Source: CAZPZR01 sp964591105 (lineage in GTDB: Bacteria > Bacillota > Clostridia > Lachnospirales > Lachnospiraceae). Taken from it: 36,495 nt of DNA. A program made the position numbers and the translations under genes. The notes under the pieces were generated by a model. It was not told the DNA's origin, searched no databases, and was given only the letters and a program-made list of their open reading frames with translations. The stretch is from the NCBI GenBank assembly GCA_964591105.1, contig CAZPZR010000012.1:1-36495 (forward strand). Direction: 5' to 3'. Shown one piece after another: positions 22,202 to 29,267 of the stretch; the stretch's first letter is position 1; every line of letters starts with the position of its first letter.

Positions 22202-25200
22202 TTGGATAAGTATGAATATAGGGTAAAAACGGAGCAGATGCTCGAATATGTAGAAACAAAACAGTATAAAAAAGCAATGGAGATCGCAGATACGATTGAT
22301 TGGCGCAGAGTGAAGAATGCAACGATGCTCAGTACAGTCAGCGAGATTTATGAATATAACGGAGAATTCTTGAAGAGCCGCGATATGCTGTTTTTGGCAT
22401 ATGATCGTGCACCAGGAAGTAGAAAGATTGTATATCGTCTCGGAATTCTTGCACTTAAGATTGGGGATACCGAAGAAGCTTCTGACTGTTACGAAGAATT
22501 CGTGAAGCTAGTTCCAAGAGATCCGAATCAGTATATTTTGAAATATAAGATTCTGAATGCGCAGAATGCTCCAGTTGTGGATCAGATTGCCGCATTGGAA
22601 GAATTTAAGAAAGCAGAATATGTAGAAAAGTGGGCGTATGAACTTGCTTGTCTGTATGAGAAGGCAGGTATGCTTGCAGAATGTCTGGAAGAGTGTGATG
22701 ACTTAATCCTTTGGTTCAGTGAAGGAAAGTATGTTTACCAGGCTATGGAATTAAAGATGAAGTATAAACCTCTGACACCACTTCAGCAGGAAAAATATGA
22801 TTCCCGCCCAGGTGCAGCACCAAAGCGTGAGGTTGAGCCTGAGATTTTGAAGTCTGTGCAGACATTTACAGCTCAGCCGGAAGAACTTCCAGAAGAATCT
22901 GTGGAAGAAGAAGTACCAGCTGAAGAACCTATGATGGAAGAACCAGAAGTTGTTGAAGTAGAAGAAGCAGCAGAAGAAGAAATTGCTGTGCAGGAACCAG
23001 TGGAAGAAGTGCTGGAAGAAGTTGCAGAATTTGTAGAAGAAGCAACCGAAGAAGAGCCAGTGGAAGCGCCAGTTGAAGAACCTGCAGTTGAGGAAGAAAA
23101 GCCAGCGAAGGCATCCGCAATCACAAAAGTAGTGACAGGTGCAACACTGAAAGAAGCTTTAGAGGCAGCGGCAAGCGGCATGAAAGCAGATGAAGCTGCG
23201 ATGGCTGCAAAGGATGAACAGCTTCGTATTAGCGGACTTATGAAGATTGATGATATTCTGCTTGAATGGGAAGAAAAGCAGAAGGTGAACGCAGAAGCTA
23301 TCGAAAGACAGCGTGTGGAAGATGAAGAACGTATCCGTAAGGAACGTGAAGTTGCGAAGGCACGTCAGGAAGCAGAACGTTTGGAGATTGAACGCAAGGC
23401 AGCAGAGGCTGCGAAGAAGCGTGCGGAAGAAGAAGCCGCGAGAAAAGCAGCAGAAGAAGCCGCGAAGAAAGCAGCGGAAGAGGCTGCGAGAAAAGCGGAA
23501 GAAGAAGCCGCAAGAAAGGCAGCGGAAGAGGAAGCTGCAAAGAAGGCAGCAGAAGAAGCCGCAAGAAAAGCAGAAGAGGAAGCTGCGAAGAAAGCTGCAG
23601 AAGAAGAGGAAGCAAAACGTGCAGCAATTCAGGCGGCAATTCAGAAAGCAAAGGAAGATAATAAAAAGCTTCTGAATGAAAAGACACAGAGACTTCCAGA
23701 TGATATCTTGCAGTTGGTAGAGCAGTTGGAAAGCAGAGTTGCAGATCCAAAGGCAAAGATGAAAGATGAAGTAGATGAAGAACTTGCAGAGCTTACATCA
23801 GCAATAGAAGAATATGAAGAAGAACGCGAGGAAGAAGTTACTTCTTTAGCAGAACATTTAGATGGAACATTTGAAGATGAATTTGCAATCGAGAATGAAC
23901 CAGAAGAAGAATACGAAGAAGAAACATTTGAAGAAGCTGAGTATGAAGAAGAGGACTTCGAACAAGCAGATGCGGAAGCGTATGAAGAAAACTTCGATGA
24001 GTATGAAGACGATGCATACGAGGAAGAGGACTTCGAAGAGGAGAACTTTGACGAATACGAAGAAGGAGCGTACGAAGAAGAGGATTTCGAAGAAGAAAAC
24101 TTTGACGAATATGAAGACGATGCATACGAGGAAGAGGACTTCGAAGAAGAAAACTTTGACGAATACGAAGAAGATGCGTACGAAGAAGAAGCATATGGAG
24201 ACTTCGAAGAAGAGTACGACGACTTTGATGAGTACGATGATGAGGCATATGAAGAAGAGTATGGTGATGCAGCGTACGAGGAAGAGGATTTCGGCGAAGA
24301 AGATTTCGAAGAAGACTTTGAAGAAGCTGACTTCGATGAAGAAGAGTTTGACGAAGATGATTTCGATGAGTATGACACAGATGCGACAGAGTTTGAGGAA
24401 GACGAATTTGGTACAACAGATGAGATGAACTTTGATCCATCTGAGTTCTTCGGAGATGTTGAAGAGGAAGAAGAACCTGTAAGCCGTTACGATGGTGAAC
24501 CTTTGGAAATTGAAGAACCATCCGAAGAAGAGATTCAGAAACGAATTAAGAAATCAAAAGGCGGAGTTCCATTTGATACAGGATTTGTTGTTACAGGACG
24601 TTATGATCTGAGTGCGACAAGTGAAATTGGTCTGAAGGCTGGTCTTACAGAAGAGCAGAAGAAATTATTCTCTTACTTTGTTCCAGTTAGAGGAATGAGT
24701 GAGCAGATTGTAGAAGTGCTTGATAATGACCGTAGAGCACAGCGCGAAGGAACATCTAAGACAGGTAATATCCTTGTAGTTGGACATAAAGGTTCCGGAA
24801 AGACAGTTCTCTCTGTAGATATGGTAAAAGCAATCCAGAAACAGAGAAACTTAAAACAGGGAAAACTTGCAATTGTAACAGGAGAATCCTTGAATAAAAA
24901 AGAACTTTCTAATATTATCCAGAAACTTCGCGGTGGTGCGATCATCATTGAAAAAGCTGGTAAGTTAAATACTAGAACAATCAAAGAATTGAACTATCTT
25001 ATGGAAAAGAAAACTGGAGAAATGTTGTTCGTATTAGAAGATCAGAGAAAACCTCTGGAAAGAATTATGACAGCAAATCCAGATTTCAAGAGAAAGTTCA
25101 CTTCAAGATTGGAACTTCCAGTGTTTATCAATGACGAACTTGTAACATTTGGCCAGACATACGCAAAAGAAAATGGTTACAAGCTTGATGAAATGGGTAT

Positions 25201-25399
25201 CCTTGCATTATACAGCAGAATTGATGTGTTGCAGAGAGAAGACCATGCAGTATCTGTATCGGAAGTAAAAGAGATTATGGATGAGGCAATTGCACATTCT
25301 CAGAAGGCAAATGTAAAACATCTTGCAAGACGTGTGTTCAAGCGCAGCACAGATGAATCCGATCGAATCATCTTGAAAGAAGAAGATTTTAGAGTTTAA
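22202..25399 (+). CDS. Large TPR / charged-helix / acidic-repeat protein with degenerate CbbX/SpoVK-like AAA domain
   Basis: About 1,065 residues. Residues 1-210 are TPR-like helices (YKKAMEIADTIDWRRV, IVYRLGILALKIGDTEEAS). A Glu/Pro/Val-rich spacer follows, then about 380-480 an AAKKAAEEAARK single-helix stretch, then about 530-770 a Glu/Asp/Tyr/Phe region with 18-residue tandem repeats. Residues about 790-1065 form an AAA domain: Walker A GHKGSGKT at 861-868 is intact, but the Walker B position reads AIIIEKAGKL instead of hydrophobic-DE, and the sensor-1 loop reads LEDQ; NPDFKRKF matches the NPGLRSRF motif of CbbX/SpoVK proteins. It may bind but not hydrolyse ATP. GAGGTGAG favours the TTG at 22202; GTG 22193 is possible. 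Function unknown; scaffold role inferred. Confidence 0.8.
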   Translation: MDKYEYRVKTEQMLEYVETKQYKKAMEIADTIDWRRVKNATMLSTVSEIYEYNGEFLKSRDMLFLAYDRAPGSRKIVYRLGILALKIGDTEEASDCYEEFVKLVPRDPNQYILKYKILNAQNAPVVDQIAALEEFKKAEYVEKWAYELACLYEKAGMLAECLEECDDLILWFSEGKYVYQAMELKMKYKPLTPLQQEKYDSRPGAAPKREVEPEILKSVQTFTAQPEELPEESVEEEVPAEEPMMEEPEVVEVEEAAEEEIAVQEPVEEVLEEVAEFVEEATEEEPVEAPVEEPAVEEEKPAKASAITKVVTGATLKEALEAAASGMKADEAAMAAKDEQLRISGLMKIDDILLEWEEKQKVNAEAIERQRVEDEERIRKEREVAKARQEAERLEIERKAAEAAKKRAEEEAARKAAEEAAKKAAEEAARKAEEEAARKAAEEEAAKKAAEEAARKAEEEAAKKAAEEEEAKRAAIQAAIQKAKEDNKKLLNEKTQRLPDDILQLVEQLESRVADPKAKMKDEVDEELAELTSAIEEYEEEREEEVTSLAEHLDGTFEDEFAIENEPEEEYEEETFEEAEYEEEDFEQADAEAYEENFDEYEDDAYEEEDFEEENFDEYEEGAYEEEDFEEENFDEYEDDAYEEEDFEEENFDEYEEDAYEEEAYGDFEEEYDDFDEYDDEAYEEEYGDAAYEEEDFGEEDFEEDFEEADFDEEEFDEDDFDEYDTDATEFEEDEFGTTDEMNFDPSEFFGDVEEEEEPVSRYDGEPLEIEEPSEEEIQKRIKKSKGGVPFDTGFVVTGRYDLSATSEIGLKAGLTEEQKKLFSYFVPVRGMSEQIVEVLDNDRRAQREGTSKTGNILVVGHKGSGKTVLSVDMVKAIQKQRNLKQGKLAIVTGESLNKKELSNIIQKLRGGAIIIEKAGKLNTRTIKELNYLMEKKTGEMLFVLEDQRKPLERIMTANPDFKRKFTSRLELPVFINDELVTFGQTYAKENGYKLDEMGILALYSRIDVLQREDHAVSVSEVKEIMDEAIAHSQKANVKHLARRVFKRSTDESDRIILKEEDFRV
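24014..24175 (+). repeat. Three 54-bp tandem repeats in the acidic region
   Basis: Units start at 24014, 24068 and 24122, with a partial fourth at 24176. Each encodes AYEEEDFEEENFDEYE plus two variable residues. Differences are mostly synonymous, so the array is recent or kept uniform. Confidence 0.85.
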
Positions 25400-25407
25400 T
25401 AAAAAGT

Positions 25408-25434
25408 GGGATGTTGAAAATATTTCAACATCCC
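25408..25434. terminator. Bidirectional terminator between TPR-AAA and DUF1002 genes
   Basis: GGGATGTTGAAA / TTTCAACATCCC, 12-bp perfect stem, 3-base loop, flanked by A and T runs; serves both convergent genes. Confidence 0.85.
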
Positions 25435-25447
25435 GTTTTATTACAAG

Positions 25448-26476
25448 TTATTCTTCTGTAGATGTATCTGCATCACTTGAGGAATCATCAGATCCAACAA
25501 GACCTTTCACCCAGTTGACAATCTTATCGAAGAGCCCCTGAGCTTCCTCGGAATTGGCTGCTTCTTTGACAGTATCGATGGTACTGTCGATAATTGCATC
25601 TGCGCCGAGTGCATCATCATTTGTTCCGTTCAGGATACCGGCATCACTGCCATTTCCACCAAAGAATCCTTTGATAGAATCTAAAAGATTTGAGAAAAAT
25701 CCTTCGCTTTTTCCAGCAAGGTTATTCAAAGTATCTTTCAAAGCATTTACATCATAATCGTACTGTGCAATTTTCTCCATTAAAGCAACAATTTTTGCCA
25801 TCTGTTCATCAGATATTGTAACGCCGAGTTCGTCAGCTGCGTCAGTAACGGCAGTCTCGATGGTCTCAGGATCTTCCAATCCTTTTTCGATAACTTTCTG
25901 CTTTACGTCACTCATAAGCTGTGTGGCTTCTTCTGTACCAATAGTGTCAGCAAGTTCACCAGTTGTGATAAGTTCTTGAGTTGCAGTTTCTTTCTGCTCT
26001 TCGGAAAGTTCTTCGCCACTGGCAACTTCGTAAGCCATCATGATTCCTGTTAAAGCACCTGTTCCAGATACTTCGATTGGAGAAGCTGCAACAACGTTAC
26101 AATTTTCTACACCGGAAGTCATTAAAGTGCTGGCAATCATAGAACTTGTAACAAATGTGAGGTTTGCTACTTTTACCTGGATTCCACCTTCTGTTGTAGG
26201 TTCTACATAAGAACAACTGAAAGTTCTTGTTCCAATTTGCGCTTCACTTGCAATTCCTTCCATATATTTTCGTTCATCTGCGTTGGTTACTTCGATTGTA
26301 TCTACCTGATCAGCAGAAGTTCCAAAGTATTCATACATGGAAGCACGCTGGTCTTCGGAAAGATTGGCACCAAGTGTCACTACTTTTGAACCGTCAGCTT
26401 TTACAGTGAATGGCACTGCAGAAACAAGAAGTGCAGCAGATAATAGAATTGGTAATGTCTTTTTAAATTTCATCAT
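25448..26476 (-). CDS. DUF1002 family secreted protein
   Basis: 342 residues with a Sec signal peptide (KFKKTLPILLSAALLVSAVPFTVKA, likely cut after KA). The body matches DUF1002 (Bacillus YpuA-like): VVTLGANLSEDQRASMYEYFG at the N-terminus, YVEPTTEGGIQVKVANLTFVT, and GALTGIMMAYEVASGEELSEEQK. The C-terminus is Asp/Ser/Gly-rich with a short amphipathic stretch (FDKIVNWVKGLVG). Exported, envelope-associated; biochemical role unknown. Two ATGs are adjacent (26476, 26473). The only good ribosome site (GGAGG at 26502-26498) is 21 bases away, with a hairpin and a 7-codon ORF between. It follows thioredoxin by 29 bases and is probably co-transcribed with it. Confidence 0.87.
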   Translation of the reverse strand: MMKFKKTLPILLSAALLVSAVPFTVKADGSKVVTLGANLSEDQRASMYEYFGTSADQVDTIEVTNADERKYMEGIASEAQIGTRTFSCSYVEPTTEGGIQVKVANLTFVTSSMIASTLMTSGVENCNVVAASPIEVSGTGALTGIMMAYEVASGEELSEEQKETATQELITTGELADTIGTEEATQLMSDVKQKVIEKGLEDPETIETAVTDAADELGVTISDEQMAKIVALMEKIAQYDYDVNALKDTLNNLAGKSEGFFSNLLDSIKGFFGGNGSDAGILNGTNDDALGADAIIDSTIDTVKEAANSEEAQGLFDKIVNWVKGLVGSDDSSSDADTSTEE

Positions 26477-26482
26477 AATTCT

Positions 26483-26494
26483 GGTGTGAACACC
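26483..26494 (-). promoter_or_regulatory. Small inverted repeat between ribosome site and DUF1002 start
   Basis: GGTGT-TC-ACACC on the minus strand. If folded, it brings the GGAGG at 26502-26498 to an effective 9 bases from the ATG at 26476. A 7-codon ORF (26496-26473) starts one base after the GGAGG and its stop overlaps the main start codons. Confidence 0.4.
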
Positions 26495-26505
26495 ATTCCT
26501 CCTTT

Positions 26506-26820
26506 TTAAAAAATCTTTTGTAATCTTTTTGAAAATGTAGTTTCATTCATCAATCCTTGAAGAATTCCAATGCAAGTACCGTTTTGAAAGCATAAAAATG
26601 TAGGTACGATATCAATCTGGTACTGCTCAGAAAGGGAAGAAGACTTTTCGTAATCGATTTCGAAAAACTCTACATTTTTACGAAAATATCTTTCCATTTC
26701 TTCGGCGATTGGCTTCATCATGGCACATTTTCCGCACCAGGAAGCATAAAACATAACAACCACGGGACGTGGATTTTCTAAAACATATTTTTGAAAATTG
26801 TTACTGGTTATATGAAGCAT
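26506..26820 (-). CDS. Thioredoxin family protein
   Basis: 104 residues, single thioredoxin fold. The redox motif is WCGKC (Lys in place of the usual Pro), preceded by PVVVMFYAS; the cis-proline loop is DIVPTFLCF and the C-terminal strand-turn is GTCIGILQGLMN. No signal peptide, so cytoplasmic. It should reduce protein disulfides; replacing Pro with Lys in CxxC usually alters redox potential. Likely in one transcript with the downstream DUF1002 secreted protein, which may be coincidence. Ribosome site is a GGAAAGGG about 10 bases upstream. Confidence 0.9.
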   Translation of the reverse strand: MLHITSNNFQKYVLENPRPVVVMFYASWCGKCAMMKPIAEEMERYFRKNVEFFEIDYEKSSSLSEQYQIDIVPTFLCFQNGTCIGILQGLMNETTFSKRLQKIF

Positions 26821-26893
26821 ATGACCAGCCCTTTCCTAGCGTTTTCCGCAGTTTGAATGGGTGCATAATATGCGGCAGACCTCCTGAAGGGAA

Positions 26894-26980
26894 TTATAAA
26901 AGCAGAGAAAGTATCCGCTGAATTTCCTCTTTCGGTAAGTGAATTCGCAAAGCTTGTGTTTCCAACATTTTTGATGCCAT
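26894..26980 (-). CDS. Very small ORF (28 aa) upstream of thioredoxin, doubtful
   Basis: Reads MASKMLETQALRIHLPKEE then IQRILSLLL and stop. It lies in the 197-base gap between trmB and thioredoxin. The sequence looks protein-like (amphipathic, no low complexity), but the ribosome site is weak and I know no homolog. It could be a leader peptide or a gene remnant. Confidence 0.2.
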   Translation of the reverse strand: MASKMLETQALRIHLPKEEIQRILSLLL

Positions 26981-27017
26981 CCCATTGCAGACTCCGAAAA
27001 AATATATCTTCAATATA

Positions 27018-27704
27018 TTATATGCAAAGATCACGCTCGGATTGACGCTTTGCAATTAATTTGCAAATAGGGTTGTTCATAGAAGAGAATTTCTCTTCAT
27101 ATTCTGTCATGATATTGCCTTCGTTCATAACAGCATCATGATGCAAGTCGTAAGTACAGGCGATTGTTTCCCAAACTTTAGACTCTTCCAACTGCTCAAC
27201 AGAAAAATCAAAGAGAAGTCGGTTATCTGTTTTAAATTCTACTTGGCCGCCTTTTGCAAGAATCTTGCCATAGCGTGCGAAAAACTCGCTGGATGTCAAA
27301 CGTCTTCTTGCGTGACGAGCTTTTGGCCATGGATCTGAGAAGTTCAGATAGATACGAGCAACTTCTTCTGGTGCAAATACTTCTGCAACATCGTTAGCAT
27401 CCATACATACGAAGCGAAGATTTGTAAGTGGCTCTTTGGTTTCTTCTCTTAAAACTTCTAACTTTTCGACAGCTCGAAGGAGAACGCTGGAATAGCGCTC
27501 AATACCAATATAATTAATCTCTGGGTTTTTCTTTGCAAGCCCAGTTAAGAACTGTCCTTTTCCCATACCAATCTCAATGTGGAGTGGATGGTCATTACCA
27601 AAGATTTCTTTGGACCAGTTTCCTCTATATGTAGTTTCGTTTTTAATTACGTCCGGAGAGGCTTCCAATACTTCGCCGGCACGTGGGATATTTCTTAATC
27701 TCAT
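27018..27704 (-). CDS. trmB: tRNA (guanine-N7-)-methyltransferase
   Basis: 228 residues. SAM-dependent enzyme that makes m7G46 in the variable loop of tRNAs. Motifs: IEIGMGKGQFL (SAM-binding motif I), YIGIERYSSVLLRAVEKL, the hallmark YLNFSDPWPKARHARRRL, and FKTDNRLLFDFS with TEYEEKF at the end. Start ATG 27704 has GGAAAG upstream and fits the family start MRLRNIP; the longer reading from 27761 overlaps the promoter. Good sigma-A promoter upstream, divergent from the ATPase operon. Confidence 0.94.
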   Translation of the reverse strand: MRLRNIPRAGEVLEASPDVIKNETTYRGNWSKEIFGNDHPLHIEIGMGKGQFLTGLAKKNPEINYIGIERYSSVLLRAVEKLEVLREETKEPLTNLRFVCMDANDVAEVFAPEEVARIYLNFSDPWPKARHARRRLTSSEFFARYGKILAKGGQVEFKTDNRLLFDFSVEQLEESKVWETIACTYDLHHDAVMNEGNIMTEYEEKFSSMNNPICKLIAKRQSERDLCI

Positions 27705-27732
27705 ACATTCTTTCCTTTCCATAATTACACAT

Positions 27733-27761
27733 AGTTTAACTTTATTAAAAATAAATGTCAA
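27733..27761 (-). promoter_or_regulatory. Promoter of trmB
   Basis: On the minus strand TTGACA (27761-27756), 17 bases, TAAACT (27738-27733), 28 bases before the trmB start. Confidence 0.65.
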
Positions 27762-27782
27762 CTACTCGTGAAATTTGCGGAT

Positions 27783-27811
27783 TGTTAAGTAATTATTAAA
27801 TTTTCTAAAAT
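27783..27811 (+). promoter_or_regulatory. Candidate promoter of the V-ATPase operon
   Basis: TTGTTA, 17 bases, TAAAAT; about 95 bases before the first subunit gene, leaving a leader of about 90 nt. Confidence 0.45.
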
Positions 27812-27905
27812 TGTACACTTTGACTATGGTATTTTTCGAAAAAAGGAGTATGATTGATAAAGTAATAACAAAAAGGAAACGAATAAGGTAGACAGGAGGC
27901 AGCAT

Positions 27906-28217
27906 ATGAACTCTGTAATTGAAAAACTGGCGGAAATCGAAACAACGGCAGAAGCAATTGTAGAACATGCCGAAGCCCAGAAGTTTGAGGTGGAGAAGGA
28001 AATCCAGAAGATGCGTGATGCGTATGATGAAGAGGTGGAAGCGAGAACGGAGAAAGAACTTGCACAGATTCGTCAGGAGGGCGAGAAAAAGATGGAAGAA
28101 CTTCTTGCAGCGGAACGTGAGAAAAATCAATCGACGATTGAACAGTTGAAGGAAGAATTTGCGAAAAACCATACGGCTTATGCGCAGGAGATTTTAAAAC
28201 AGATATTAGAGGTGTAA
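27906..28217 (+). CDS. V-type ATP synthase subunit H/G (peripheral-stalk coiled coil)
   Basis: 103 residues, almost entirely a charged coiled coil (EIQKMRDAYDEEVEARTEKEL), as in archaeal AhaH / bacterial V-type subunit G. It should pair with subunit E to form the peripheral stalk linking the A/B head to subunit I. Starts at ATG after AGGAGGCAGCAT and is the first gene of the operon; next gene follows by 3 bases. Assignment rests on position and composition, since coiled coils diverge fast. Confidence 0.85.
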   Translation: MNSVIEKLAEIETTAEAIVEHAEAQKFEVEKEIQKMRDAYDEEVEARTEKELAQIRQEGEKKMEELLAAEREKNQSTIEQLKEEFAKNHTAYAQEILKQILEV

Positions 28218-28220
28218 TGT

Positions 28221-29267
28221 ATGGGAAATCTGATGGCCTATAGTGGCATTGTGACAAAGATTCGGGCGATGCAGGCGAAGCTTCTTACCGAGGAAGATTT
28301 TCAGCACATTGCCTATCTTGGAACAGTCAATGAGGCGATTGAATATCTAAAAGAGAAACCGGCTTACGCAGATGACATTAATCAGATGGACGTTTCTCTA
28401 TACCATAGAAGGCATGTGGAAAAAATGCTGATGCAGTCACTTTATAATGACTATGCGAAGATTTTTAAGTTTGCCGGCATGAAACAGAAAAAGTTTTTGA
28501 AGCTTTATAAAAAACGTTATGAAGTGGAATTGATCAACTACTGCTTTCGTATTGTATTCAATCACTATGATGTTCCGTTTGATTTGGAATATAAGAAGAA
28601 ATTCTTTGATAAATACTCACAATTGTCCATTGATAAGTTGATAACTTCCAAAAATATCGAGGAGCTTGTGGAAAACTTGAAGGGCTCTGAATACTATGAA
28701 CCACTTCGGAAGTTGAAAGAGTCTGGTGCGGCAACGTTATTTGATTATGACCTTGCATTGGATCTTTACTATTTTTCTGCATTTTGGAAGAAAGAAAAAA
28801 AGCTTCTGCAAGGGAAGGAATTGGAAGTGTTTGTGAAAGATTATGGTACGAAGATTGATCTGTTGAATCTGCAGTGGATTTACAGAGCGAAAAAGTACTA
28901 TAACATGCTTCCACCAGATATTTATGCATTGACGATTCCGATTCATTATAAGATACATTTGGGAGATTTTAAAAAATTAGTAGAAGCCCCGAGTGTAGAA
29001 GAATTTGGAAAATTGGTGGAAGATAGTTACTATTCAAGACGTTATCAGCTGGAAAGTGGAGAAGCGCTTGAAAAGATGTATAAGCAGATTTTGGAGAAAT
29101 TATATTTGTTGGATCGCCGAAGAAATCCGTATTCTGTGGCGGCAATTAACACGTATTTGTTCTTGAAAGAAGAAGAAATAAATAAGCTGACGACTGTGTT
29201 AGAAGGAATCCGATATGGACTTCCGGGTTCAGAGACGTTGGCGTACATAGGAGGTAAGGCGAAGTGA
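28221..29267 (+). CDS. atpC: V-type ATP synthase subunit C
   Basis: 348 residues, helical funnel subunit (AC39/d family) that joins the rotor ring to the central stalk. Family features: N-terminal YSGIVTKIRAMQAKLLTEEDF, a three-fold repeat of helical units, LDLYYFSAFWK, LNLQWIYRAKKYYN and the C-terminal RRNPYSVAAINTYLFLKEEE. The stop overlaps the start of the subunit I gene by 4 bases (GTGA). Confidence 0.93.
   Translation: MGNLMAYSGIVTKIRAMQAKLLTEEDFQHIAYLGTVNEAIEYLKEKPAYADDINQMDVSLYHRRHVEKMLMQSLYNDYAKIFKFAGMKQKKFLKLYKKRYEVELINYCFRIVFNHYDVPFDLEYKKKFFDKYSQLSIDKLITSKNIEELVENLKGSEYYEPLRKLKESGAATLFDYDLALDLYYFSAFWKKEKKLLQGKELEVFVKDYGTKIDLLNLQWIYRAKKYYNMLPPDIYALTIPIHYKIHLGDFKKLVEAPSVEEFGKLVEDSYYSRRYQLESGEALEKMYKQILEKLYLLDRRRNPYSVAAINTYLFLKEEEINKLTTVLEGIRYGLPGSETLAYIGGKAK

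Noticed and set aside
24014..24190. Regularly spaced repeats as a CRISPR array
   Set aside because: Units are contiguous without unique spacers and code for an acidic peptide repeat.
23641..24521. Long Ser-rich and Leu/His/Arg-rich reading frames on the minus strand
   Set aside because: They are shadows of the GAA/GAG-rich acidic region of the TPR-AAA gene; composition is purely a mirror of the repeats.
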